Shown: piece after piece, positions 9,105-17,823 of the stretch | Layout of the letters: each line of letters starts with the position of its first letter | How positions within the stretch are numbered: position 1 is the stretch's first letter | NCBI RefSeq assembly: GCF_002288385.1 | Contig: NZ_CP016783.1 | Coordinates: 248,001 to 312,000 of the forward strand | DNA length: 64,000 nt | Origin: Candidatus Planktophila lacus | GTDB taxonomy: Bacteria; Actinomycetota; Actinomycetes; Nanopelagicales; Nanopelagicaceae | Reading direction: 5' to 3' | Notes under the pieces: generated by a model | What the model was told of the DNA's origin: nothing | What the model saw: the letters and a program-made list of their open reading frames with translations, nothing else | Database searches by the model: none | Program-made: the position numbers and the translations under genes

Positions 9105-10186
9105 GCCTTTTCAAATCGAAGAAATCTGGCGCACATCAATGGCGTGGAGTAATCGAGGAATACCGCGATCGCTTGCCAGTTTCTGCAAAGACCCCCGTTG
9201 TCTCACTACGAGAAGGCGGCACACCACTTATCTACGCGTACTATTTATCTGAACTTCTCGGCAACGATGTCTGGTTAAAGTACGAAGGCATCAACCCAAC
9301 TGGTTCATTTAAAGATCGCGGCATGACCATGGCTATCTCAAAGGCTGCCGAAGATGGCGCAAAGGCAGTTATCTGCGCATCAACTGGAAATACTTCAGCT
9401 AGCGCTGCCGCATATGCAACAAAGGCCGGAATGATCTCTGCAGTACTTATTCCTGCCGGAAAGATTGCAACCGGAAAACTTGCCCAAGCAGTTATCCACG
9501 GTGCACAAATTTTGCAGGTTGATGGAAACTTTGATGATTGCTTAACTCTGGCGCGCGATCTCTCTGATAACTATCCAGTTGCACTTGTTAACTCAGTCAA
9601 TCCATATCGCATTGAAGGACAAAAAACTGCCGCCTTTGAAGTAATCGATATGTTGGGTTACGCGCCAGATATTCACGCACTTCCCGTAGGTAATGCAGGA
9701 AATATCACTGCTTACTGGAAGGGCTATAACGAATACCGCAAAGATGGAATCTCAAATTCCTTGCCGCAAATGTACGGCTTCCAAGCTGCTGGTTCTGCAC
9801 CTCTTGTTAAGGGAAAGCCAGTTCTTAAGCCTGAAACAATCGCTACTGCGATCCGTATCGGCAACCCTGCATCTTGGGATCAAGCAATCGAAGCGCGCGA
9901 TAAATCAGGCGGCGTAATTGATTCAGTTACAGATAAAGAGATCTTGGCGGCATACGCACTTGTTGCTGGAAAAGAAGGCGTATTTGTTGAGCCTTCATCA
10001 GCTGCCGGTATCGCAGGCTTAATTAAATATAAGAAGGCTGGCAAATTACCTAAGGGTAAGAAGATCGTAATTACTGTTACTGGCCACGGACTAAAAGATA
10101 TTTCTTGGGCGCTGGAAAAGTTTGCAAAGCCAAAGATCGTAAAGGTAAACGCTGTTGCTGCCGCAAAGGCTTTAGGACTTAAGTAA
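9101..10186 (+). CDS. thrC: Threonine synthase
   Basis: This PLP enzyme converts O-phosphohomoserine to threonine. It has 361 residues, the compact class typical of Actinobacteria. The PLP-binding lysine is K71 in GSFKDRGMT. The phosphate-binding glycine-rich loop is [12 protein letters not shown]. The start overlaps the hom stop by 4 bp. thrB begins 4 bp after its stop. Confidence 0.97.
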   Translation: MSLFKSKKSGAHQWRGVIEEYRDRLPVSAKTPVVSLREGGTPLIYAYYLSELLGNDVWLKYEGINPTGSFKDRGMTMAISKAAEDGAKAVICASTGNTSASAAAYATKAGMISAVLIPAGKIATGKLAQAVIHGAQILQVDGNFDDCLTLARDLSDNYPVALVNSVNPYRIEGQKTAAFEVIDMLGYAPDIHALPVGNAGNITAYWKGYNEYRKDGISNSLPQMYGFQAAGSAPLVKGKPVLKPETIATAIRIGNPASWDQAIEARDKSGGVIDSVTDKEILAAYALVAGKEGVFVEPSSAAGIAGLIKYKKAGKLPKGKKIVITVTGHGLKDISWALEKFAKPKIVKVNAVAAAKALGLK

Positions 10187-10190
10187 AGCC

Positions 10191-11117
10191 ATGGCTAAAC
10201 CAACTTTTAAAGCCAATCCAATTCAGGTGCAGGTTCCTGCAACTAGCGCCAACCTGGGTCCGGGATTTGATTCATTTGGTTTAGCGCTCGGCATGCACGA
10301 TCGCTACGTTGCACAAATTCTTGATGATGCTGGTCTGGATATCGATGTAACCGGTGAAGGCGCCGATGATGTTCCACGCACAGATAAGAACTTACTTGTT
10401 AAGGCGATGTATAAAGGTTTTGATTTCCTTGGCGGAAAGCCAAAGGGCGTTGCCGTTCGCGCACTTAATGTAATTCCACATGGTCGCGGCCTTGGTTCTT
10501 CTGCAAGTGCAATCGTTGGCGGACTTTCTCTTGCCCGCGCGCTAGTTCTAACTGGCTCTGACAAGATGAGCGATGAGAAGTTGTTACAGATCGCAACAGA
10601 GATGGAAGGCCATCCCGATAACGTCGCGGCTGCGCTTTATGGAAACGCAGTTGTGGCTTGGAAGGAAGAGCAACACGGGAAAGAAGTTGCGCAAGCGATT
10701 TCTTTAAGCGTTGATACCCGCATTCGTGCGATTGCATTTATTCCGGCAACTGCCGTTGCGACTTCTAAGGCGCGCAAGATGTTGCCAGAAACAATTCCTC
10801 ATCGCGATGCAACGAGAAATTCTGCAAATTCAGCGCTTTTGGTGCACGCACTTACTTTGCGCCCAGATCTGCTCTACCGCGCAACTGAAGATTTTCTGCA
10901 TCAGTCATATCGTGCAGAAGCGATGCCAGCATCGTTTGCCTTATTAACTAAGTTACGTGCTGCAGGAGTTGCGGCATTTATCTCTGGCGCAGGCCCAACA
11001 GTCCTTGCCTTGCACACTGGCACCGAGGCAGATGTTGCTGAATTAAGTAGAGCTGCAGGTTCGAAATTTGAGGCGAAATCCCTAGAGATTTCGCGTACTG
11101 GAGCAACGATCCTCTAA
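10191..11117 (+). CDS. thrB: Homoserine kinase
   Basis: This GHMP-family kinase phosphorylates homoserine to give the thrC substrate. It has 308 residues. The N-terminal motif PATSANLGPGFDSFGLAL spans residues 16-33, and the ATP-binding loop GRGLGSSAS spans 98-106. The C-terminal FISGAGPTVLAL is motif 3. It closes the hom-thrC-thrB unit. A promoter-like pair and leader for rho follow directly. Confidence 0.97.
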   Translation: MAKPTFKANPIQVQVPATSANLGPGFDSFGLALGMHDRYVAQILDDAGLDIDVTGEGADDVPRTDKNLLVKAMYKGFDFLGGKPKGVAVRALNVIPHGRGLGSSASAIVGGLSLARALVLTGSDKMSDEKLLQIATEMEGHPDNVAAALYGNAVVAWKEEQHGKEVAQAISLSVDTRIRAIAFIPATAVATSKARKMLPETIPHRDATRNSANSALLVHALTLRPDLLYRATEDFLHQSYRAEAMPASFALLTKLRAAGVAAFISGAGPTVLALHTGTEADVAELSRAAGSKFEAKSLEISRTGATIL

Positions 11118-11129
11118 GCCAAGTGAGTT

Positions 11130-11159
11130 TTGCCGCTCGTAGCCGTATGGTGCTATGGT
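11130..11159 (+). promoter_or_regulatory. Putative promoter of rho
   Basis: TTGCCG (11130-11135) and TATGGT (11154-11159) are separated by 18 nt in the thrB-rho gap. This would start transcription near 11165 and give rho a leader of about 115 nt. It is a prediction from consensus only. Confidence 0.45.
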
Positions 11160-11164
11160 TATCC

Positions 11165-11280
11165 CACTTGCTAGTGCCGGAAGTTACGGTGAAAGTCGGC
11201 AGGTAATAAATCCAAATCAACAGGCTTTTTGCTGTTACGAACTCAAACTCGTAATCGAAGCCCCAAATGAAAAGATAGAG
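11165..11280 (+). ncRNA. Structured 5' leader of rho
   Basis: About 115 nt precede the rho start. TGCCG (11175-11179) pairs with CGGCA (11197-11201) around GAAGTTACGGTGAAAGT. A second hairpin, AACAG-gctttttg-CTGTT, follows with a U-rich loop. rho is commonly autoregulated through its leader in bacteria, so an attenuation role is plausible. The region is also an open frame continuous with rho, so an N-terminal extension cannot be excluded. Confidence 0.45.
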
Positions 11281-12864
11281 ATGACAGATCAAGATCAGGA
11301 AGTAACGCCAGTACGCTCAAATTCACCAGAGCTTGCCGCGATGAGTCTTCCAAAGTTAAAAGAAGTTGCTGCACAGCTCGGTATTGATGGCGCTGCAAAG
11401 TTAAAGAAGGATGCGCTCGTAACCGCAATCGCTGATCTACAGGCAGCAAACCGCGAAGCCGCAAAGGCCGAACGCGAAGCCCGCCGTGAAGCGCGCAATG
11501 CAAAGAAGAATTCCAATCGTGAAAACGCGAACAACTCATCGAACTCAGCTAACGAGTCAGATGACGATGGCGACGGCGAAGAAAACGTGAACGATAACGG
11601 ACCACGCGATAACGACCGTGGCTTTGGTGGACGCGACCGCGGTCGTGGCCGTGATCGCAACCGTGGCCGTGATCGCAATCGCGATCGTGGACAACGCGAA
11701 GAGCGCGAGCCTGTAATTGGCGAAGATGATGTTCTAGTTCCAGTTGGCGGCCTCGTCGACATCATGGATAACTATTCATTTATCCGCACCGGTGGCTACC
11801 TACCTGGTCCAAACGATGTCTATGTTTCACAGCAGCAAGTACGCAAGTACGGACTTCGCAAGGGCGATGTTGTTACAGGCCAAGTACGTCAGGCGCGCGA
11901 AGGCGAACAACGCCAGAAGTACAACCCACTTATTACCCTCGAAACAATAAACGGCGTAACTCCTGAGGAAGCGCGCGGTCGCGTTGAATTCGGCAAGTTA
12001 GTTCCGCTTTACCCACAAGAGCGTCTGCGTCTTGAGACCGAACCAAACATTCTTACTACTCGCGTTATCGATCTGATTGCGCCGATCGGTAAAGGCCAGC
12101 GCGGACTTATCGTTTCGCCTCCAAAGGCCGGTAAGACCATGGTCTTGCAATCAATTGCAAATGCGATCACTACAAATAATCCAGAGTGTCACTTAATGGT
12201 TGTTCTAGTTGATGAGCGCCCAGAAGAAGTTACCGATATGCAGCGCTCTGTTAAGGGTGAAGTAATCGCATCAACATTCGATCGTCCAGCCGATGATCAC
12301 ACCACAATTGCAGAGCTCGCTATTGAGCGCGCCAAGCGTTTGGTTGAACTCGGCCACGATGTAGTCGTTCTCCTTGACTCTATTACTCGTCTAGGTCGCG
12401 CATACAACATCGCAGCACCTGCATCAGGCCGCATCCTTTCGGGTGGTGTTGATTCAGCTGCTCTATATCCACCAAAGAAGTTCTTCGGTGCCGCACGTAA
12501 TATCGAAGATGGCGGATCGCTAACAATTCTTGCAACAGCACTTGTCGATACCGGTTCACGTATGGATGAAGTTATCTTCGAAGAGTTCAAGGGCACCGGA
12601 AATATGGAGCTCATCCTCGATCGCAAGATGGCCGATAAGCGCATCTTCCCTGCTGTTAACGTTGTTGCATCAGGTACTCGTAAAGAAGAAATTCTTATGG
12701 GAACTGAAGAACTCAACATTGTTTGGAAATTGCGTCGCGTGCTGCATGCACTTGAACCACAGGCAGCGCTTGAGCTGTTGCTTGAGAAGATGAAGGGCAC
12801 TAAGTCCAACGTCGAGTTCTTGATGCAGATCCAGAAGACCACTTCTGGTCCAAACGAGGGCTAA
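11281..12864 (+). CDS. rho: Transcription termination factor Rho, with actinobacterial insertion
   Basis: This hexameric RNA-dependent ATPase/helicase ends transcription. It has 527 residues from ATG 11281. The N-terminal Rho_N (SAP-like) segment is MSLPKLKEVAAQLGI (21-35). An Asn/Asp-rich and then Arg/Gly/Asp-rich disordered insertion, about residues 55-150, is the extra RNA-binding region known from actinobacterial Rho. The cold-shock-like RNA-binding domain follows. Walker A is SPPKAGKT (279-286) and Walker B is VVVLLDS near residue 360. There is no good Shine-Dalgarno; the start was chosen because residues upstream are not family-like. Confidence 0.95.
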   Translation: MTDQDQEVTPVRSNSPELAAMSLPKLKEVAAQLGIDGAAKLKKDALVTAIADLQAANREAAKAEREARREARNAKKNSNRENANNSSNSANESDDDGDGEENVNDNGPRDNDRGFGGRDRGRGRDRNRGRDRNRDRGQREEREPVIGEDDVLVPVGGLVDIMDNYSFIRTGGYLPGPNDVYVSQQQVRKYGLRKGDVVTGQVRQAREGEQRQKYNPLITLETINGVTPEEARGRVEFGKLVPLYPQERLRLETEPNILTTRVIDLIAPIGKGQRGLIVSPPKAGKTMVLQSIANAITTNNPECHLMVVLVDERPEEVTDMQRSVKGEVIASTFDRPADDHTTIAELAIERAKRLVELGHDVVVLLDSITRLGRAYNIAAPASGRILSGGVDSAALYPPKKFFGAARNIEDGGSLTILATALVDTGSRMDEVIFEEFKGTGNMELILDRKMADKRIFPAVNVVASGTRKEEILMGTEELNIVWKLRRVLHALEPQAALELLLEKMKGTKSNVEFLMQIQKTTSGPNEG

Positions 12865-12967
12865 TTTCTTAACTTTCACCGCCTGACCGCAAGCCCTTCG
12901 CAAGGTCTTCACAAAGTCGGCGCGCACTATCTCCATATCAGCCAAAGCCAAACGGGCCGGCGAATAC

Positions 12968-12972
12968 GGAGG
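12968..12972 (+). promoter_or_regulatory. RBS of the small secreted protein
   Basis: GGAGG lies 6 nt before ATG 12979, a strong site that supports a real and well-translated small gene. Confidence 0.7.
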
Positions 12973-12978
12973 CAGTAA

Positions 12979-13371
12979 ATGTTGAATTCAAAGAAGATCC
13001 TCGCAGGCGCACTAGTCGCGGCTTCACTTTTTGGTGGAGTTTCATCAGCAACAGCAGCAGATACAAAAGATGCTGCAGTTGCGCGTGCGCAAGCACAAGC
13101 AACGTTTAGAGCGCAGATGGATACCTATGTAACTGCTCATCGCGCAATCATTGATGCCCGTCGTGCAGCTGGCGCAAAAGCCCTTGCAGATTTCCAAGCA
13201 GCGCTTGCAAATGTAACTACTGATGCACAACTACAAGCGGCAAAAGATGCGCGCAAGAGTGCAAACGCTGCTGCAGATGCAACAGCCAAGGCTGCAATTG
13301 CAGCTCTCGCAAAGCCAGTTAAACCTGCTAAGCCAGTGAAGGCTTCACCAACAGCGGCTCCAAAGGCCTAA
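12979..13371 (+). CDS. Small secreted alanine/lysine-rich protein, unknown function
   Basis: This 130-residue protein is not recognised. Residues 1-27 form a clear signal peptide: MLNSKK, a hydrophobic core, then a cut near SSATA-ADTK. The mature part is almost wholly alpha-helical by composition, rich in Ala with regular Arg/Lys/Gln/Asp. It ends in a Pro/Lys tail with PVKPAKPVKAS. No cysteines are present. Strong RBS and a long perfect terminator suggest high expression. A role as an envelope or surface helical protein is inference only. Confidence 0.75.
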   Translation: MLNSKKILAGALVAASLFGGVSSATAADTKDAAVARAQAQATFRAQMDTYVTAHRAIIDARRAAGAKALADFQAALANVTTDAQLQAAKDARKSANAAADATAKAAIAALAKPVKPAKPVKASPTAAPKA

Positions 13372-13395
13372 CTCTTTCCCCCGAAAGGGTGGAAG

Positions 13396-13436
13396 CCGCA
13401 AAATCCGTGCTGCGTGCGCACGGATTTTGCGGTTTT
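13396..13436 (+). terminator. Rho-independent terminator after the secreted protein
   Basis: A perfect 15-bp stem (13396-13410 with 13418-13432) and a 7-nt loop are followed by TTTTCTCTTTT. It separates this gene from rpmE. Confidence 0.93.
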
Positions 13437-13537
13437 CTCTTTTCGCGAGAGTATTAGCGCCTAGCCATACCGAATGGCATAAGTGGCCCTGGTTCACCGT
13501 TTATCGCGGACCCAGACATAGATGAAGGAATATAAAA

Positions 13538-13774
13538 ATGAAGAAAGATATTCACCCAGAATATAAAGAGACCCAAGTAACTTGTGGTTGCGGCGAAAAG
13601 TTTGTTACTCGCTCAACAGTTGCCAGCGGATCTATCTACGTTGAAGTTTGTTCAGTCTGCCACCCGTTCTACACAGGCAAGCAGCGCATCCTCGATACTG
13701 GTGGACGCGTCGCTAAGTTCGAAGAGCGTTTCGGTAATAACTCTAAATCAAAGAACGCCGCGCCTTCCAAGTAG
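13538..13774 (+). CDS. rpmE: 50S ribosomal protein L31, zinc-binding type
   Basis: This 78-residue component of the large ribosomal subunit has the zinc ligands C16, C18, C38 and C41, so it is the zinc-containing (C+) form rather than the zinc-independent paralogue. The N-terminal MKKDIHPEY and the [22 protein letters not shown] segment are diagnostic. GAAGGAA precedes the ATG. Its own terminator follows, so it is a single-gene unit, as is usual upstream of prfA in Actinobacteria. Confidence 0.97.
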   Translation: MKKDIHPEYKETQVTCGCGEKFVTRSTVASGSIYVEVCSVCHPFYTGKQRILDTGGRVAKFEERFGNNSKSKNAAPSK

Positions 13775-13781
13775 CTTTCTT

Positions 13782-13829
13782 AAAAGACCGCATCGCAACC
13801 CAATGAGGTTGCGGCGCGGTCTTTTTATT
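13782..13829 (+). terminator. Terminator after rpmE
   Basis: Nested stems pair AAAGACCGC with GCGGTCTTT and CGCAACC with GGTTGCG, ending in a T-run (CTTTTTATTT). It lies between rpmE and prfA. Confidence 0.9.
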
Positions 13830-13896
13830 TCTTAAAGTTATTTACTACTAGCAAAACTATAAATACAACGAAGACAACGAAGAAAGGAGAAGCCAA

Positions 13897-14985
13897 ATGG
13901 CAAAAGATAAAGATCGCTTTGCATCAGCACATGAAATGGTGCGCGAGTATCAAGAGCTAGAAAAGCAGATGGCTGATCCTTCTATCCACGAAGATCAGGG
14001 CAAAGCGCGCCAACTTGGTCGCCGCTATGCGCAGCTTGGTCCCGTTGTTGCCGGCTTTAACGCTTGGAAGTCTGCCGCCGATGATTTAGAAGCGGCGCGC
14101 GATATGGCGCAAGAAGATGAATCATTTGCTTCCGAACTTCCAGCAATGGAGACCGCTGTTGAAGCAGCAGCGGATAAATTAGAAGAGCTCTTGCTGCCCC
14201 GTGATCCCAACGATGATCGCGATGTGATTATTGAAGTTAAGGCAGGAGCAGGCGGAGATGAATCAGCGCTCTTTGCAGGTGACTTGGTCCGTATGTATCA
14301 ACGCTATGCCGAAAAGCGCAATTGGAAAGTTGAGATCATCGATATGACCGAGTCCGATCTCGGCGGCTATAAAGATATTTCGATGGCGATTAAATCCAAG
14401 GGAACACCAGAACCTGGAACAACTCCTTATGCGCGTTTAAAGTTTGAAGGTGGCGTTCACCGCGTGCAACGCGTTCCAGAGACTGAAAGCCAGGGACGTA
14501 TTCATACATCTGCAGCAGGCGTACTTGTCTTGCCAGAAGCAGAAGAAGTAGATGTTGAGCTAAATATGAACGATGTGCGCGTAGATGTTTATCGTTCATC
14601 AGGCCCTGGAGGACAGTCGGTTAACACCACTGACTCTGCTGTGCGCCTGACCCACGTACCAACCGGCATTGTTGTTTCATGCCAGAACGAGAAGTCACAG
14701 TTGCAGAATAAAGAATCAGCGCTACGTATCTTGCGTGCGCGCTTGCTCGCAGATGCGCAGGAAAAGGCAGAAGCGGCTGCAATGGCAGAGCGTAAGAGCC
14801 AGGTTCGCACTGTTGATCGTTCTGAGCGAATTCGTACCTATAACTACCCAGAAAATCGCCTCAGTGATCACCGCGTAAATTACAAATCAAATAACTTAGA
14901 TTCAGTATTAAATGGCGAGTTAGATGATGTAGTTCAAGCCTTACTGGATGCCGATAAGGCAGCAAAGCTTTCTTCAACGAACTAA
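13897..14985 (+). CDS. prfA: Peptide chain release factor 1
   Basis: This factor reads UAA and UAG stops and triggers peptide release. It has 362 residues, and AAAGGAG sits 9 nt upstream. The catalytic GGQ is at residues 238-240 within [20 protein letters not shown]. The codon-recognition region precedes it and the coiled N-terminal domain covers about residues 1-100. prmC, whose product methylates this glutamine, follows after 28 bp, a conserved pairing. Confidence 0.97.
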   Translation: MAKDKDRFASAHEMVREYQELEKQMADPSIHEDQGKARQLGRRYAQLGPVVAGFNAWKSAADDLEAARDMAQEDESFASELPAMETAVEAAADKLEELLLPRDPNDDRDVIIEVKAGAGGDESALFAGDLVRMYQRYAEKRNWKVEIIDMTESDLGGYKDISMAIKSKGTPEPGTTPYARLKFEGGVHRVQRVPETESQGRIHTSAAGVLVLPEAEEVDVELNMNDVRVDVYRSSGPGGQSVNTTDSAVRLTHVPTGIVVSCQNEKSQLQNKESALRILRARLLADAQEKAEAAAMAERKSQVRTVDRSERIRTYNYPENRLSDHRVNYKSNNLDSVLNGELDDVVQALLDADKAAKLSSTN

Positions 14986-15013
14986 TCTCAATTAATTAGA
15001 TAATCAAAAAATA

Positions 15014-15877
15014 ATGAGCGAGATCAAGAGCCTGCTTCGTTCGGCGAAAGAGAAGTTAGCGGCGGCCGATATCGCCGAAATCGATGCTGAACATTTATTT
15101 GCATACGTTCTCGGCATCTCCCGAATGGATCTCCATAATTCGGTTAAGTTGGATGCCACCCTTAAATCACTTGGCGACTTTGGCGTAATTGAAGATACCT
15201 TCGCAAAGTTGATTTCTCGCCGCGCAGGACATGAACCTCTGCAATATCTAACTGGCACCGCTTACTTCCGACATCTAGAAATTGAAGTTGGTCCGGGGGT
15301 ATTGGTGCCACGTCCGGAAAGTGAACTACTGGTTGAAGCCGTACTCACACATGTTAAAAACTTAGAAGAAAAAGTCACTGGAGAGATTTCAGTAATAGAT
15401 CTCGGATCAGGCTCTGGCGCGCTAGCACTTGCAATTGCTACTGAAGCGCCAAGAACCAGAGTCATCGCAGTAGAAAAAAGTCCTGAAGCTACTGAGTGGC
15501 TGAAGAAGAATGTGGCGAAGATTTCCGAGAACGTACGCGTTGTTGAAGGCGATGTGGCTGATGTATTGCCGGGCGTTAAATGCGACATCGTTATAGCTAA
15601 TCCACCATATATTCCTAACACTCAATCGCTTCCTCGCGATGTTGCCGAGCATGAGCCACATATCGCGCTCTTTGGCGGTGAAACTGGGATGGAACTCCCA
15701 AAACGTTTTATCGATGCCGCCGCTCGATTGTTAAAGAGCGGGGGAGTCTTAGCGATCGAACATACTGAAGAACAAGGCGCCGCGATTGATGCGGTCTTGT
15801 CTCGCGATTTCACCGAGATAGTTCTACATAAAGATTTAAATGATCGTCCCCGTTGGACTTCTGCGGTGAGAAAATAA
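15014..15877 (+). CDS. prmC: Release factor glutamine methyltransferase
   Basis: This SAM-dependent enzyme methylates the GGQ glutamine of RF1 and RF2. It has 287 residues. The N-terminal helical domain is followed by PLQYLTG. The SAM-binding motif VIDLGSGSGALALAIA lies near residues 122-137 and the catalytic NPPY near 195-198. Its stop overlaps the next gene's ATG by one base, so the two are coupled. Confidence 0.96.
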   Translation: MSEIKSLLRSAKEKLAAADIAEIDAEHLFAYVLGISRMDLHNSVKLDATLKSLGDFGVIEDTFAKLISRRAGHEPLQYLTGTAYFRHLEIEVGPGVLVPRPESELLVEAVLTHVKNLEEKVTGEISVIDLGSGSGALALAIATEAPRTRVIAVEKSPEATEWLKKNVAKISENVRVVEGDVADVLPGVKCDIVIANPPYIPNTQSLPRDVAEHEPHIALFGGETGMELPKRFIDAAARLLKSGGVLAIEHTEEQGAAIDAVLSRDFTEIVLHKDLNDRPRWTSAVRK

Positions 15878-16524
15878 TGGCTATGGCAACCATTGACATC
15901 AATTCGGGTGCGATAAGTGAGCACTTAGCCAGCGCGGCAGCGGCCCTTAAAGATGGTTATGTAATCGTGGCGCCACTTGAGAATTCATATGCACTTGTCG
16001 CTGATGCCTTCTTTCACGATGCGGTGCGCGCGCTGCATGTACTTCGTGGAGATGAACTTGGTGTATCTGCGCAAGTAATGATCGGTTCAAGCGCAGCGGT
16101 AGATGGCATTGCCCGTGAAATTAGCGAACCAGTAAGAAAATTGATTGATAATTTCTGGCCAGGACAGTTATCAATAAATTTAAAACCACAGCGCGGACTC
16201 AATTGGGATTTAGGTGATGGCCAACAATTAGATTCATTTAGTGTGCGAGTGCCAAGTGCGGATTTCATTTTGCAATTAGCCAAAGCGCACGGACCACTCG
16301 CGGTCGCCTCTGCAGCGCCTGCAGGTAATTCTCCAATTACCGATCCATTTGATTTAACATTTACCGAACTTGAAGTGGCAGCAATCTTTTCAGTTGGGTC
16401 AATCACCCAAGGACCGGCCACCACAGTTGTCGCGGGCGATAGCAAGCCAGCCCGTATCGTGCGCGTTGGGGCGATCTCGGCTGAGCAAATCACAGCGATC
16501 GCACCCGACATTTCTGCGCCATAA
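15877..16524 (+). CDS. Degenerate Sua5/YrdC/TsaC-like protein
   Basis: This 215-residue protein occupies the usual actinobacterial place of the threonylcarbamoyl-AMP synthase gene, between prmC and glyA. It has the general outline of the fold: GYVIVAPLENSYALVADAF, an FWPGQLSI segment, SVRVPS, and a late SAAPAGNSP. The family's canonical signatures are altered. PT(D/E)TxYGLG is replaced by PLENSYALVA, KxRP is absent, and the SAN-SG motif is SAAPAGNSP. It may have lost or changed its enzymatic role in tRNA t6A synthesis. The start is ATG 15877 or 15883; overlap with prmC favours the first. Confidence 0.7.
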   Translation: MAMATIDINSGAISEHLASAAAALKDGYVIVAPLENSYALVADAFFHDAVRALHVLRGDELGVSAQVMIGSSAAVDGIAREISEPVRKLIDNFWPGQLSINLKPQRGLNWDLGDGQQLDSFSVRVPSADFILQLAKAHGPLAVASAAPAGNSPITDPFDLTFTELEVAAIFSVGSITQGPATTVVAGDSKPARIVRVGAISAEQITAIAPDISAP

Positions 16525-16528
16525 GGCT

Positions 16529-16534
16529 TAGGCT
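16529..16534 (+). promoter_or_regulatory. Putative -10 box for leaderless glyA
   Basis: TAGGCT lies 7 nt before ATG 16542 with no Shine-Dalgarno between. The same hexamer precedes the cobalamin adenosyltransferase gene. Confidence 0.6.
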
Positions 16535-16541
16535 TGCCCGC

Positions 16542-17807
16542 ATGAGCGCAGAGACTTTCTATGGCCCGGATTTTGCACTGCTTAGCAAGCAGGATCCAGA
16601 TATTGCAGCAGTTCTACTTTCCGAGCTAAAGCGTCAGCAGACCAATCTGCAGTTAATCGCATCTGAAAACTTCACATCTCGCGCAGTATTAGCGGCCCTT
16701 GGTTCAACCCTCTCCAATAAATATGCAGAAGGTTATCCAGGCAAGCGTTACTACGGCGGCTGCGAAGAAGTCGATAAAGCCGAAGTAATTGCGATCGATC
16801 GCGCTAAATCTTTATTCGGTGCAGAACATGCCAACGTACAACCACACTCAGGAGCCAGCGCAAACGTCGCGGTCTATCAAGCATTTACCAAGCCAGGCGA
16901 TACCGTCCTTGCGATGTCACTTGCTCATGGTGGCCACTTAACACATGGTTCACCTGTTAACTTCTCTGGAAAGTGGTTTAACGTCGAGTCATACGGTGTG
17001 CGCCAAGATAACGAGTTAATTGATTACGACGAGCTGCGCGATATCGCGATCCGCACTAAGCCAAAGATGATCTGTTCTGGCGCAACCGCTTACCCATCAC
17101 TAGTCGACTTTGAAAAGATTCGCGCAATCTGCGATGAAGTCGGAGCGATCATGTGGGTCGATGCGGCGCACTTCATCGGACTAGTTGCCGGTAAGGCAAT
17201 TCCATCACCAGTTCCTTATGCAGATGTTGTCTCATTTACAACTCATAAAGTTCTGCGCGGACCTCGCGGCGGAATGATCTTGACTAAGGCCGAGCATGCG
17301 GCAGCGATTGATAAAGCGGTATTTCCAGGTATGCAGGGTGGACCAATCATGTCGGCGGTTGCTGGCAAAGCGATTGCGCTCGCCGAATGTGCCACACCTG
17401 CCTATCAAAAGTATGCCAAGGATGTAATTGTTAACGCCCAGGCACTTGCAGCAGCTCTTGAAAAAGAGGGAATGCGCGCTGTCTCTGGCGGAACCCAAAC
17501 CCACTTAGCGCTGATGGATATTCGCAGCACTGGCGTAACAGGAAAAGTTGCAGATGAGCGTTGCGGTTTAGCTGGAATTGTTATGAATAAGAATTCAATT
17601 CCTTTCGATCCAGAAAAGCCAGGTATCACAAGCGGTATTCGCGTTGGAACTCCTGCGACAACAACTCAAGGAATGGGCGTTGCAGAGATGCAGCAGATCG
17701 CAGCCTTTATCGCGCGCGCCATTAAGACTGATGATGAGAAGGCACATGCGGCAATCAAATCTGAAGTACACGCACTTACTGCGCGTTTTCCGATCTACAC
17801 CGCATAA
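16542..17807 (+). CDS. glyA: Serine hydroxymethyltransferase
   Basis: This PLP enzyme interconverts serine and glycine with tetrahydrofolate, feeding the one-carbon pool. It has 421 residues. Hallmarks are LIASENFTSRAVLAALGS near the N-terminus, GKRYYGGCEEVD, and the PLP-lysine motif TTHKVLRGPRGG near residue 236. ITSGIRVGTPATTTQGM near the C-terminus is also diagnostic. It is probably leaderless, and wecA follows after 16 bp. Confidence 0.97.
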   Translation: MSAETFYGPDFALLSKQDPDIAAVLLSELKRQQTNLQLIASENFTSRAVLAALGSTLSNKYAEGYPGKRYYGGCEEVDKAEVIAIDRAKSLFGAEHANVQPHSGASANVAVYQAFTKPGDTVLAMSLAHGGHLTHGSPVNFSGKWFNVESYGVRQDNELIDYDELRDIAIRTKPKMICSGATAYPSLVDFEKIRAICDEVGAIMWVDAAHFIGLVAGKAIPSPVPYADVVSFTTHKVLRGPRGGMILTKAEHAAAIDKAVFPGMQGGPIMSAVAGKAIALAECATPAYQKYAKDVIVNAQALAAALEKEGMRAVSGGTQTHLALMDIRSTGVTGKVADERCGLAGIVMNKNSIPFDPEKPGITSGIRVGTPATTTQGMGVAEMQQIAAFIARAIKTDDEKAHAAIKSEVHALTARFPIYTA

Positions 17808-17823
17808 AGGCAGCGATTAGCGC

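Noticed and set aside
11155-11280. 42-residue N-terminal extension of Rho
   Set aside because: Favoured as a leader because a promoter-like pair and hairpins occupy it and the Rho_N domain begins soon after ATG 11281; not fully excluded.
11295-11765. Long antisense open frame across the Arg-rich part of rho
   Set aside because: Mirror of biased Arg/Asp/Gly codons; low-complexity Ser/Arg product with no RBS.
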